The translations under genes were made by a program, and so were the position numbers. The notes under the pieces are model-generated. The model was not told the DNA's origin and did no database searches. It was given only the letters and a program-made list of their open reading frames with translations. A DNA stretch of 64,000 nt from Karstenula rhodostoma CBS 690.94 (taxonomy: Eukaryota; Ascomycota; Dothideomycetes; Pleosporales; Didymosphaeriaceae), in contig MU001493.1 in the NCBI GenBank assembly GCA_010093485.1, positions 1,273,599 through 1,337,598 on the forward strand, in the 5' to 3' direction. Shown in pieces: positions 1 through 10,307 of this stretch (its first letter is position 1; every line of letters starts with the position of its first letter).

Positions 1-37
1 TCCGGGCTCGGTTGCAAACGCGACTAAGGATATCTAG

Positions 38-1071
38 ATTCCGGCACCCAGCTTCCTAGCCTATGGGTTTTTCTTGTCATAGTCCTAGGCCTACTTATCC
101 TGATAATAGGTGCCACTTCGCTTTGCATGCACGTCGTACAACGAAGACGTCGTAATGCGCTACGACGGCGTGTTATCAACGGCGAGGTGGACCTCGAAGC
201 CTTGGGTGTGAAGCGACTTACCGTGCCCGCAGATTATCTGTCGGAGCTTCCTGTATTTCCTTACCTTGGAGAGTCGGACCACGTTGAAAAGAGTATGGCC
301 CAGGCTTCCACTACGGCTGATGCGGAGACAAGTCCGAAGGGACTTCCGCTCAGTCGGCGATCTTCTGCTCCAGATGCTCCAAAATCGTATGCTTCCGCCA
401 TGTTCGCACAGTCGACTTGTCCGATCTGCCTGGACGACTTTGAGCCGAAAGAGTCGCAAGTCCGAGAGCTACCATGCCGACATATCTTCCACATCGACTG
501 CATCGATCCTTTCCTGCTCAACAACAGCAGCCTCTGTCCGATATGCAAGCAGAGCGTATTGCCACCTGGCTATTGTCCGTCCAAAATCACCAATGTCATG
601 GTTCGGCGAGAACGGTTGATTAGCCGTAGACGAGCACAGAATGCGGCCGGTCATACCCATTCACCGGGCAACATTGTTGCTCGCCTTCCCGGGGCATATG
701 ACTCTTTCCGTGCACGTGTAGGCGGGACCACCGGCGGCCGTAGAATATTTAGTGCGCCATCAAGAACGCAATCAAGACCAGCAGATATCGAGATGAGCTC
801 AGGGACTCCTCCTGTTCCTCGCGCAGGAATAACCGCTGCCGCAACTACCGCTCCAGAGATCGTCGCAGTGCCACAACCCACGCAACAAAATGGTGTAGAA
901 GAGTGTCCAGAGCCGCCCTCTGACCAGCCGCAACAACGCAGAGAATGGGCTCGGCAACGGGCACTCGCCCTGCTGGGAAACCGGCATGGTCCGCCCGGAG
1001 GCGAAGAGGAAGAACAGGTTCGTTCAAGGTGGAGACGTGGCCTGAACAAGATCTTTCCTGGCTTTAGATGA
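38..1071 (+). CDS. RING-H2 membrane E3 ubiquitin ligase, 3' part
   Basis: The open frame is cut by the left window edge. An in-frame stop at 25-27 followed by a consensus-like acceptor (tatctag, ending at 37) suggests position 38 starts an internal exon. The translated part begins just before one hydrophobic helix (about 45-120, LWVFLVIVLGLLILIIGATS), then a strongly basic stop-transfer stretch (QRRRRNALRRR). A complete C3H2C3 RING-H2 finger follows at about 415-570: CPICLDDF, CRHIFHIDC and CPICK carry the eight ligands. The tail is long, proline/arginine-rich and probably disordered. TM-RING proteins of this layout act as E3 ligases on secretory or vacuolar membranes and often carry an N-terminal lumenal PA domain, which would lie outside this window. 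The first ATG inside the window (127) falls after the membrane helix and is unlikely to be the true start. Confidence 0.85.
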
Positions 1072-1427
1072 GTTTCCTTGATCTTCTGAGATACCACGGT
1101 CTACGGTTTAGCGGCAACACTTTGGTCAAGGAGTCTTTGGCATCATCGCGAGGCGAGGCGTTTTGGAGGATGCCTTATTTGTGACGGATCATGATTGAGG
1201 GTTTTGTACGCATTCTCGACTGGGTTAGCGGGCGTTGTATTCGGGGTCGGGGTCTGAGATTCTGCCCATCAGCGCGGTCGGTTCATGATAAATACTATTG
1301 CATGCTTCAACAGGCGCACTGCCCGATACCAGCGACTAGTAGCGGAGGATGACAGCTCATATCCCGAACTAAGCTGTAAGCAAACGGATACAAACCTAAT
1401 AGAAGCAGCCGCCGGACAAAACAACTA

Positions 1428-1445
1428 CACGCGTGTACACGCGTG
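1428..1445. repeat. 18-bp perfect palindrome with two ACGCGT cores
   Basis: The sequence CACGCGTGTACACGCGTG is its own reverse complement and contains two CACGCGTG octamers. ACGCGT is the MCB core bound by the MBF (Mbp1/Swi6-type) factor in fungi. Whether it serves either flanking gene is not known. Confidence 0.6.
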
Positions 1446-1734
1446 ACACGTATTCGAAGACGGCGTACACTACTCGCACCGCACGCACACCGCCGACTGG
1501 ACCACGAATCCGGACCCGCCAAGCGCCCTGGGTACCGCGGTAATTCTGCTCTGTCCCCGGGGCCCCTCAACACCAAACGCGACCATCGTGAGAGCCGCAA
1601 AGCACCGGAAAAATCGTGTAGCGCCGCAGGCCCACCTTCACGCCGCTTTTGCGGCGTGCCGGTGTTTGCGGGTTGCCATTCGTGGAAATGCATCCTCTGC
1701 GACGCAGGGCCCTTGCGGAGCGGAGGTTAGGAGG

Positions 1735-1798
1735 GGCTAGGAAGCGCGATAGAGGGGCAGAGGGGAAGCGAAACACGGGACATATAACCCCCGCGGGG
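1735..1798 (+). promoter_or_regulatory. candidate lad1 promoter: GGCTAG, TATA, CCCCGCGGGG
   Basis: GGCTAG (1735-1740) matches the XlnR/AraR-type consensus GGCTAR. CATATAA (TATA-like, about 1781-1787) lies about 150 bases before the lad1 ATG. The palindrome CCCCGCGGGG (1789-1798) holds two opposed matches to the CreA consensus SYGGRG. These are consensus matches only, but they fit a pentose-inducible, glucose-repressed gene. Confidence 0.45.
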
Positions 1799-1934
1799 CA
1801 GCTTTTTGGGGGCAGGTGATTCGGGTCAGTCAATCTTTTTCGTCCCTATATTCTGCTCTTCAGCTGTTTCAAAAGTGTCGTTTGTTACTCTGCTTGTTGA
1901 GAGATACCCCAGTGCATTGATCAATTACGACAAC

Positions 1935-3161
1935 ATGAGCACAACGACCGCTACGGAGGTCAAGCCTACCAAGGCGAACATTGGCGTCTACACAAATCCT
2001 GCGCATGAGCTGTGGGTTGCCGAGGCGGAACCCAGCTTGGAGAGCGTGCAGAATGGAGGCGATTTGAAGGAGGGCGAGGTGCTGCTGAATATCAAGAGCA
2101 CGGGGATTTGTGGGAGTGACATTCATTTCTGGCATGCTGTATGTCCCCAATTCCTCCATGGTCGATTTTGTTCCATCACAAGTCTCTAACGTTAGGTGCA
2201 GGGCTGCATTGGTCCCATGATAGTCGAAGACACGCACATCCTTGGCCACGAGTCTTCCGGCCAAGTCCTCGCCGTCCACCCCTCAGTTAAGAGTATACAG
2301 CCCGGCGACCGCGTCGCGATCGAGCCTAACATTCCCTGCCACACCTGCGAGCCCTGCCTCACAGGTCGCTACAACGGCTGCGAAAGCGTATTGTTCCTCT
2401 CTACACCACCTGTTCCTGGCCTCCTGCGCCGCTACCTCAAGCACCCAGCTGTCTGGTGCCACAAGCTGCCCGACAACCTCACATGGGAAGATGGCGCGAT
2501 GCTGGAGCCGCTCAGCGTTGCGCTCGCGGGCATGGACCGCGCAGGCGTGAAGCTGGGCGACCCCGTGGTGGTGTGCGGTGCTGGCCCGATCGGCCTTGTC
2601 ACTGCGTTGTGCTGCAGGGCTGCCGGTGCGGCGCCGCTGCTCATCACCGACATTGACCAGGGCCGCTTGGACTTTGCGAAGAAGATCATCCCCAACATTC
2701 TCACGCACAAGGTTGAGTTCGCGCATACGCCCGAAACCTTCCGGGAGAAGGTCATCGCGGCCATGGGAATCGAGCCCGCCGTCGGTAAGTTGATCGCCCA
2801 CAAAGTCGCAATGTCTAGTTATTGACCATCCACAGCCTTGGAATGCACCGGTGTCGAGTCCTCCATCACTGGCGCCATCCAGGCCGTCAAGTTCGGCGGC
2901 AAAGTCTTCGTCATCGGCGTCGGCAAGAACGAGATGAAGATCCCCTTCATGCGCCTGTCCACGCGCGAGGTAGACCTACAGTTCCAGTACCGCTACGCAA
3001 ACACCTGGCCCAAGGCCATCCGGTTAGTGCAGAACGGACTCATCGATTTGACGCCGCTTGTCACGCATCGATTCAACCTTGAGCAGGCAGTCGAGGCGTT
3101 CAAGACGGCGGCGGACCCGAAGACGGGGTGCATCAAGGTGCAGATCCAGAGCTTGGACTAG
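1935..3161 (+). CDS. lad1: L-arabinitol 4-dehydrogenase
   Basis: Exons 1935-2138, 2202-2784 and 2836-3161 give 370 residues, the usual length for fungal LAD. This zinc MDR oxidises L-arabinitol to L-xylulose with NAD+ in fungal L-arabinose catabolism. Visible features: catalytic zinc ligands in GICGSD (C59) and GHE (H84/E85), a structural zinc cluster C114/C117/C120/C128 in [19 protein letters not shown], the LAD-typical [13 protein letters not shown] segment, and the Rossmann motif GAGPIG. The GCIGPMIV and GHESSG context is LAD/xylitol-dehydrogenase type; the overall match is best to LAD rather than xylitol or sorbitol dehydrogenase. Introns are 63 and 51 bases with clean GT-AG signals. The start follows CAACATG. 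The promoter carries XlnR- and CreA-like motifs. Confidence 0.9.
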
Positions 3162-3417
3162 GTGGTTTGAGCGAGCGTTGGAAATATGTGTTGGAGCCAT
3201 GAGAAAATTGTGGATCGTGGGGCGTTGAGTATAGATAGACTGGTTTGTTCAAAGGATGGCTGGGGATTAGCATGATAGACGTACGTTATCTCAAATGGAT
3301 ACACATCTTCTAGCGCACATAGAGCTTGGATACGTGTTTGATGTGGTAAACACCCGTCATAGCAGATCGATCATTTAGGTCATCTCTGCACTCGACCCGC
3401 TTGGTTGTCATATGTGA

Positions 3418-4209
3418 TCAATTGGATCGTAGTTCAGTTTTGATAAGATGTTCGGCCGCGGCCAATAATCCCACTTCTTGATCCGAGTCCTGCTTCGTCC
3501 CTCTGCCGTCGAAATAGAAATCAACGTAACTGTGTTCGCCTTTCAGATCGACAATCTCCGTATCAGTATCTTCAGTGTCGCGGTGAATATAGATCGTACA
3601 CATGCCCACGCTCTTCGCTGCTGCCAAGTCGTACAGATGAGAAGCCAACATGACGCAGTCCTCAGGGGGAACTCGTACCAGATCCATCGCTTTTCGATAT
3701 ATTGCAGGGTCCGGTTTAGTAAGCCCGAGCAGCTCAGACGAAAAAAGGGTATGGAACGGTAGACCCGAGGATTGCGCGATGTCAAGCTGTAACCGCGCCG
3801 TTCCATTGGCGAGAACTATAAGAAACCATCTGCCGTCTTCCCTCAACTGGCGCAGAGCAGGAAGGACATCGGGCCAGGGGGTTTGAATGTGCCACTGACG
3901 GACCAGCTTGTCTCTGACGCTCTCGTTCCACGTGTCAAGTCCAATGCCATTGGCTTCCAGAAGGCGGTCAAGTACGCGGCGGTGGGTGATATCAATATCT
4001 TCGTTGGGCTCACCGCGGTTGAATCGGGCGTGTATCTCTTGGAAGAAGCCTGCACGCCACGCGATGGCGAGCTCTCGAAGCCTTGGCTCTGCTGGCGTTA
4101 ATGAAGGATGTGGCGGACATTTTTCGAGTGCTGGAAGCAATGAGGTAAGCCAATCGCAGCAGGTGCCCATAAGATCAAAGAAAATGACTTTCTGTCTTTG
4201 AGTAGCCAT
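3418..4209 (-). CDS. HAD-superfamily hydrolase, 2-haloacid dehalogenase type II-like
   Basis: Single exon, 263 residues. The start chosen is MATQRQKV because motif I begins at residue 10; an in-frame ATG 138 bases upstream would add an unrelated basic extension. Motif I is FFDLMGT with nucleophile D12; motif II is LANGTARL; the motif III lysine lies in GLTKPDP; motif IV is replaced by MLASHLYDLAAAKSVG, as in L-2-haloacid dehalogenases (ASHxxDL). The second motif I aspartate of phosphatases (DxD) is Met, which argues against a classical phosphatase and for the haloacid-dehalogenase branch. Physiological substrate is unknown. It is convergent with lad1 and divergent from the aminotransferase gene. 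Confidence 0.85.
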   Translation of the reverse strand: MATQRQKVIFFDLMGTCCDWLTSLLPALEKCPPHPSLTPAEPRLRELAIAWRAGFFQEIHARFNRGEPNEDIDITHRRVLDRLLEANGIGLDTWNESVRDKLVRQWHIQTPWPDVLPALRQLREDGRWFLIVLANGTARLQLDIAQSSGLPFHTLFSSELLGLTKPDPAIYRKAMDLVRVPPEDCVMLASHLYDLAAAKSVGMCTIYIHRDTEDTDTEIVDLKGEHSYVDFYFDGRGTKQDSDQEVGLLAAAEHLIKTELRSN

Positions 4210-4784
4210 ATTGGTCGAAGTCGGTGGTGGTGGAAGGAAGGAGGGAAAGAGTGCCCTGGAGGAGGCGCATGATTTGTCAGACGAACAAAAGCGGAAATCA
4301 GCATGGTTGTACCACCGTCTGCGAGCGACACGCATGAAAAAGAGCACAACACCTCGTTATTCGCCAATGGACGAAATGTAAGAAAATAAGGAGTGTCAGG
4401 ACCGGGTGTCGTCGTGGTACCGGTCCTGCGATCATTGCCAGATTGTTCTCATCGGTGAGCAACCAAGATCAATGGATGAGTCAAGGCCCCGGTCCATTTC
4501 GAGCTGCCATGCGCGGCATATTGATGTCTTAAACTTCTTCACCATGAAGGGCGGGTTTCGAACTACATTCGATAATGTATGGACATTCCGCCAATAAGAG
4601 GGGGTAATGACGTAATGAGAGCTACGTGTCGTCCTCCCCACCTTGCAATAAAACCAGCATAGCAAGAGTTTGCCTATATAGTCAGGTCGATATATCCAAG
4701 AGTTCCCAGACTGTCTAGGAGTCGGACAGCGGTCAAACAAAAGTAGAGTCGCCGGCCGACTTCAAGCTTCAAACTACACATAGC
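4210..4784. promoter_or_regulatory. divergent promoter region, HAD and aminotransferase genes
   Basis: A 575-base gap between two divergent starts. TATATA at 4675-4680 lies 105 bases before the aminotransferase ATG. No coding potential seen. Confidence 0.5.
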
Positions 4785-6152
4785 ATGGCTGATTCTTTAT
4801 TGTCAAGTCGTGGGCATCTTACTGATGGAGCTGATGAGCTTGTACGTATAGCCCACGTACTTTGGCGACCTCTTTCCATGATCTGACCGCTGCAGCAAGT
4901 GTGGGAAGTCAGTGCGAACCAGTGGGATCCCACAACCAACCCTGACGGCTATGTTTCCTTGGGCATCGCCGAAAATTCCCTTTCGCACGACGAACTCGCT
5001 AAGTTTCTCCGGAACAAGTCTCTCGTAGATCAGTGTGGAAAGGCCTTTACGTATCAGGACGGACCGGCAGGATCAAAGCCAACCCGTAATTCCATCGCGA
5101 CCTTTCTCAACACTTATTTCCATCCTGCCCAGCAGATTCAACCCGACAATCTCATAATCACCAACGGTGCCAGCTCGGCCATTGAGCATTGCGCATGGGC
5201 TTTATGCGACCCTGGCGATGGAATCCTCTTAGGACGACCATTCTACCGTGCCTTCTTACCAGATATCCAGATGCGATTTGGCGTCAAAGTAGTCCCAGTC
5301 GCGTTTGGCGAGGTAGATCTATGCGGCTCAGATTGTGTGGCTAGATACGAAGAGGCGCTGCTAAAGTCGAATGCTGATGGAGTCAAGGTGCGCGCGCTCC
5401 TGCTCTGTCATCCGCATAATCCGATGGGTCGGTGCTATTCAACAACTACAATCGTTCAATTGATGCGGCTGTGTCAAAAATATCGAATCCATCTCATCAG
5501 TGATGAGATCTACGCACTCTCGGTCTGGGAGAACACAGTCGACAAGCTAGAGGCACCGCCAACGCCTTTTGAGTCAGCGCTGTCTATTGACACAAGAGAA
5601 ATCATAGACCCAGCACTTGTACACGTACTTTGGGGTTTTTCAAAAGACTTCGGAGCAAACGGGATCAGGATCGGCGTCATGATATCGCAGCACAATGAAC
5701 CGTTCCTTACAGCATGTCGAACGGCATGCATATACTCATCACCCTCTTCACTAGCCGAGAACGCAGCTGTCGCAATCCTATCCGACCCCGATTTCCTAGC
5801 TTCCTATATCAAAACCAATAGCGAGCGCATGTCGGCCGCGTACACTCATGCTGTCAAGCTGCTCCGCAGATACGACATTGAGTATATGCCTGGCGTGAAC
5901 GCAGCATTTTTCCTGTGGATCAACCTGAGCAAGAAGTATCTGCAATCTTTAGGTGATGCAGCTTGCGGGAAGTCGATGGGAACTATTACGAACGAGATCT
6001 TCCAGCTACTCATGAAGAAAAAAGTGTTCCTTGTCTTGGGTGATGCAGCTGGTGCTGAACAACCAGGTTGGTTTAGGATGGTCTTCACCCAACCACCGAG
6101 GTCTGTGGAGGAAGGTATCAACAGGATATCGGAAGCACTGAGTGGAGAGTGA
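4785..6152 (+). CDS. PLP aminotransferase, ACC-synthase-like (class I/II)
   Basis: Exons 4785-4841 and 4896-6152 give 437 residues; a 54-base GT-AG intron follows a 19-residue first exon, so the true start is ATG 4785. The fold-type I domain is complete: LGIAENSLS near the N-terminus, ITNGASSAIEHCAWAL for the cofactor phosphate region, HPHNPMGRCYS, the ISDEIYALSVW segment with the cofactor-binding Asp, and GFSKDFGANGIRIG with the PLP lysine. The LGIAEN and SKDFG signatures are those of ACC synthase and its fungal relatives. Fungal members are often tailoring aminotransferases in secondary metabolism rather than ethylene enzymes, so the reaction is left open. No core biosynthetic gene is seen nearby. 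Confidence 0.85.
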
Positions 6153-9100
6153 AAGAAATGAGGGCGATGGTAGACAGGGAGCCCTTTGGATTGTGGATTG
6201 ATTGACGATTCATTGGTGGGGTCCATTATCGACAGATCAGGAGGCTGTTGGGCTGGGTAACCCGGGGATCCGGACAGAGACGGTTGTCATCTGTCAAGTG
6301 TATCGGCGGAGACAACTGTAATCATAGTAATTTTGTTTTGCCACCTAGAGTACAGTGGAACCTTCAGCCCAGTTCTTTGGTGCTTCAATGAAAGCTACAG
6401 CAATCAATGAGTGTTCGTTCACTTGTCTTCCATGGTGGGATTATCTATAGACAGACCTCGTCGCAATCCCTCTAGTGTACCAGGAATTGATGCCGTTTAT
6501 TTCTTTGCCTTCTGCGGAACAGTATGTACGAAAATGGATTCACCTCAAGACATTTAAGCGTGCCGGCGAAGCCCACAGCAATCGATGTTTCTGTCTGATT
6601 TACCTTCTGCGGAAGAACTATTTGAACTTGATTTGGGAACGGACACGCTCGAAGTCATGCAAGCGTACCGACCAGAGTCACTGCGTTCAATGGTTTTTAT
6701 TTGGCCTACCCCCTATAGGGAACTTGAGTGGGTGTTGTCAGGGGCGGAAACAACCGAGCTCTTACAAGTGTGCCAGCTAAGAGCGCTGCGATCGATGATT
6801 CTACATTGATTTGCCTTATACGGAGGTTTTGAGGCAGCATTGACCCTAGAACGATGCAGAAACCCGACTCAGCGCATCATCGGTAGAATTACGAAATCAA
6901 GTGGCGTTTCACGAACTATGGTATGAGGTTATGAAGTGTACCGCGAGCCAGACGCTGTATTCGACACTTATGCACAATACTTGCCGCTTGCGGTAGGAGG
7001 CGACACCTCAAATTACTTCGACACCACGCTCTGTTCGCCACCGCCCCATCGTCTTTGCAATAAAGTTTATCCCTACAACCCGTCGACTTCCCCTGCGCAA
7101 GCAACATCAAGCGTACCATAGGCCCATCACAGCATTCAACACATGCAGGGGTTCTGCCTGTTACGGAACTGCACGAGTAAGGGTATCAATCTCCAGCCAT
7201 GGCTGAAACTCTGAGGTGTACCATCGGAAACTACAGCAATCGACGCCTCCGTCCAATATTTCCTCTTTCAAGCTGAGATCAGTAACGGATAATGGCACGT
7301 CAAAAACGCCACGCGTGAACCACAGTTCGTAATGTGAGCCGCGTCATCTTAACCGGCGACTATTGGATTGTGAGTTTGGCGCAGACTAAACAGAGATTGA
7401 TTCGCCGAAGCTAGCTTTCGTGTTCATTAAGGGGAACGCTAGAGTTAGGGCAACGAGCTTGCGCGCGGATATAGCGGTAACCGAGCGTTCTTCTGGAAGA
7501 AAGGGTCACGAGTTGATCGTAACCGTTGTTTACCACGGCGGCCGAGGGGACCGAATGTTGAGAGAAAGGAAACTGCATTGCGACCTCGATCACAATGGCA
7601 CACTAGTGAAGCTGTGTGGAAAGCTACGGGTGCACGACTTGATGCTTTTTGGCCACTAAACTAGCCCCAAATAAGCCTTAATGAACTTCACGCTACCTTT
7701 ATGACGATTTAAAGATTTCAACAACCGTACATACGACTTGATCATCCTTGGGACCCAGGTACTCTATTTTGGGGTCCAGACCACCTGAGCGCTTTAAGGC
7801 CATCGTAACTAGAAGTCTCGGCCGAAGTCATTCCCTCACAGGAGCTCACTTGCTCCAAGTTGCAAGACACACTGTGCAGTGTATCTGAAAGCTTATCACC
7901 AGTATGCTTATATATGAATTCGCAGGAATCGACAGCGGGAAAACTTCCCAAAGACAGCTTCTTTGGTTCCAATCGTTCTACACTGGCAATAAGATTCCAG
8001 GGGATATAATCAACATTTTAAAAGCCTGCCAAAGTAGGCACTTAGTTTCCCTCGTCCTAAATAAGTTGAAGCTCTCTTGGTCGAAAGAAGGGAGTTTATG
8101 GACCGAACCGAACGGGCCGACAAGCCGATCACACCGCCATATCCCGACAGGCCAAGCACGATGTTATCTGTGTTGATTAGTAAAAAGTCACAGGATAAAC
8201 GTTCCTATGATCAAACGCTGGTCATTACTGGTAGCCGTCCAGGTAAATCCCTGATCGCAAATGCTCAAGGCACTGAGTTTCTGAGACAGGCGAGGGGGCA
8301 CTGAACTTTCGTATGAAGGAAAGCATAAATCCATTATTCGTACCTTGAGTACAAGGAACCTCAAAGACTTGCAGAGGCTACAATGTATCGACAAAATCTT
8401 GAGTACACTGTATTGTCTCACGAGAAGCAATGCAGCACTAAATGTTTTTACGTAGTAGTGTATGTCTATCGCTATCAGAGTCAGCCACCGTCTTCTCTTC
8501 GCGTCCTTCAATGCATCTGCAGCTTGACAAAACAAAAATATGCAGCACAACGAATGAACATAGCGCACATCAATCCATGGAAGTAAGGATACCTCATCGC
8601 CACTCCGGGACTCTCGGGCCGCTGTAAAGGCGTGATCAGAAAGGCGGTAGCTGACCGCAGCTGATATATCTACTTCACCCATCAGCGTGCATTAACGGCA
8701 AATCTCACAGTCGTGACATCTCCACGAAGGAGAATGTTGCAAACCCTGGCTCGACCTGTCCAAAGGTCCAGTCTACTTCACTGTGCCTTGAAGTGGCATA
8801 GCTTCCATTCCAATAAGCTGAGAGGATCGCCTTATATCATTTTCCTCCTACAAGTGGCTCCATGCTTTATATGAGAATGCCACGAGTCACCCACATCATT
8901 TGCAGTTAGTGCATCTGTGGTGTTGCAATGATTCTTCTGTTCGCCTGTCTAGATTGATCAAAGAGAATGCTTGATGAGCCAAACAGCCTGATGAAGCGAC
9001 ACACGGGCCTTAAATTGTGTACGAAGAATAGCGATGGTTGGCTTTTAATACAAGAGCTCTAAATCGAGGCTATCATCTGCTGGGATGACCTTAGAGCATC

Positions 9101-9765
9101 CTAGCTAATAAGTAAAACCTCTTGGACGCGCAGTTAACGCATATTATACTTTGACTGTCACGCTGCAGATGATTGCCACCACGAGTATTACGTGCGCAAA
9201 AAGAAAGCATGCAAGGATAGAGCCTTCGAGCTGGTGATTATGGCGTTGCATGCATTCATTGTTTTAAGTGTTTGCTGACTGTGCGGGAATAACCTATAAC
9301 ACTGTTCTATTCGCGCGTATGTTCAAGAATTATCGCTTGGAAGGAAGAAAAGTAGGCAAACCAACTGGGGCAGAGTTCGTGAGCTTTGCCATAAGCTTAC
9401 TTATAGCTACCTCTGACTTAACACCCGTCTTGATCGTACCATTATGTGCACCACGGGCGTAACTTTCAACTTGGTTTTGATCCACAGTCAGCGACGCAAT
9501 CCAATCGTTCGATAATAAGGTCCTGGCTCCACTCACAGTTTTTCTTCATGGTCATGCGAGATGAAGACTTGTCACAAATTACCAAGTCTGTGCGCTCAAG
9601 GTTGACATCGGGATGAGGATTCTGGGGCGCGATTGGCACACATCGTCTGAGTGGCTTTGTTCACTCAGGGAATATACCCAGCATAAATGTTTCACGAGGC
9701 AACGGTGGCGGCGCTCACGTTCATGCGACCCAAATTCCGCAGGAATGGCCTCGCTGCGAGAAGTG
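6153..9765. other. gene-empty, AT-richer stretch
   Basis: About 3.6 kb with many stops in all frames and no recognisable domain. It includes a degenerate tandem repeat (6401-6890) and short decayed frames. No terminal inverted repeats, LTRs or transposase motifs were found by eye. It may be an old, mutated repeat island. Confidence 0.5.
6401..6890 (+). repeat. decayed 105-bp tandem repeat, formerly coding for a 35-aa repeat
   Basis: Successive units start with ATG at 6490, 6585, 6690 and 6795; the last two steps are exactly 105 bases, the first 95. Units share an ATCGATG/TCAATGG start followed by a TGATTTRCCTTCTGCGGAA-like block. Two units are open and read SMFLSDLPSAEELFELDLGT... and SMVFIWPTPYRELEWVLSGA..., each 35 residues ending in (S/A)LR. 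The unit at 6490 lacks 10 bases and the unit at 6795 has an extra base that causes a frameshift and stop. An earlier relic lies near 6407, and another similar block (AGCAATCGACGCC) near 7237. The protein family is not recognised. Confidence 0.6.
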
Positions 9766-9771
9766 TATAAA
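9766..9771 (+). promoter_or_regulatory. TATA box of the secreted-protein gene
   Basis: TATAAA lies 119 bases before the ATG at 9885, with a CT-rich stretch between, the usual layout of a strongly expressed fungal gene. Confidence 0.6.
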
Positions 9772-9884
9772 GACCGCTTCGTTTTCCACTGTTCAACATC
9801 ACCAAACAGCTCATTCATCCTCAGCTTCCTTTACTCGAACTACAACAACGCGATCCGTGCTTCGATCATCCTCCCATCATCAAG

Positions 9885-10307
9885 ATGCAATTCATTGCTA
9901 CTGCTTCCTTCCTGCTTGCTGCCCTCGCGGCTGCCAGCCCTAGCTCTCCCATCGTGGAGCGCCAGGCTGCGTCTGTTACGGCTACCTTCTACAGCAGCAC
10001 CGGCTGCAACAGGCCGGCTGATATTATCATTCCGCCTTCCCCACTCCTCCTGGTCCAAGACACGGCCTCTTGCCACGACATCACCATTGGTCGGACTGTC
10101 GGTTGCACCGAGCTCACCGCGAGCTCCCTAACCCGTCGAAGTAAGTTGAACCTGATATCCATACATCAGAACTGAGCTAACAATGTTTTAGTCCGAGTGT
10201 ATGACCAGCCCGGCTGCCCCGAGACCGGAAACGTCCACTTCTGGACCTACCCCGAAGGTACCAACAACAAGTACAACCAGGATGTCAAGTCTTACAGGTT
10301 TTTTTGA
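9885..10307 (+). CDS. small secreted cysteine-containing protein
   Basis: Exons 9885-10140 and 10192-10307 give 123 residues, with a 51-base GT-AG intron. The N-terminus MQFIATASFLLAALAAASP is a clear signal peptide; SSPIVERQ looks like a propeptide-type junction. The mature protein has four cysteines (GCNRP, SCHD, VGC, PGC), enough for two disulfides, and aromatic/Gly-rich segments such as VHFWTYPEGTNN. Small secreted proteins of this kind may be effectors, surface-active or cell-wall proteins; I do not recognise the family. The stop after SYRFF lies next to an ACAG/GTTTTT sequence, so a further intron and a longer C-terminus cannot be excluded. It stands alone beside the gene-empty stretch. 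Confidence 0.7.

Larger units (their letters stand above)
1072..1934. other. intergenic: RING gene 3' flank and lad1 promoter
   Basis: No credible coding potential. It holds an 18-bp perfect palindrome (1428-1445) and, closer to lad1, a TATA-like element and GC-rich carbon-control-like motifs, listed separately. Confidence 0.6.

Noticed and set aside
4530..4575. GGGTTTCGAACTA resembling a tRNA B-box
   Set aside because: T-stem does not pair and no A-box or acceptor stem is found at the right distances on either strand.
6153..9765. Possible transposon
   Set aside because: No terminal repeats, target duplications or transposase/RT motifs could be seen by eye; only a local tandem repeat is supported.
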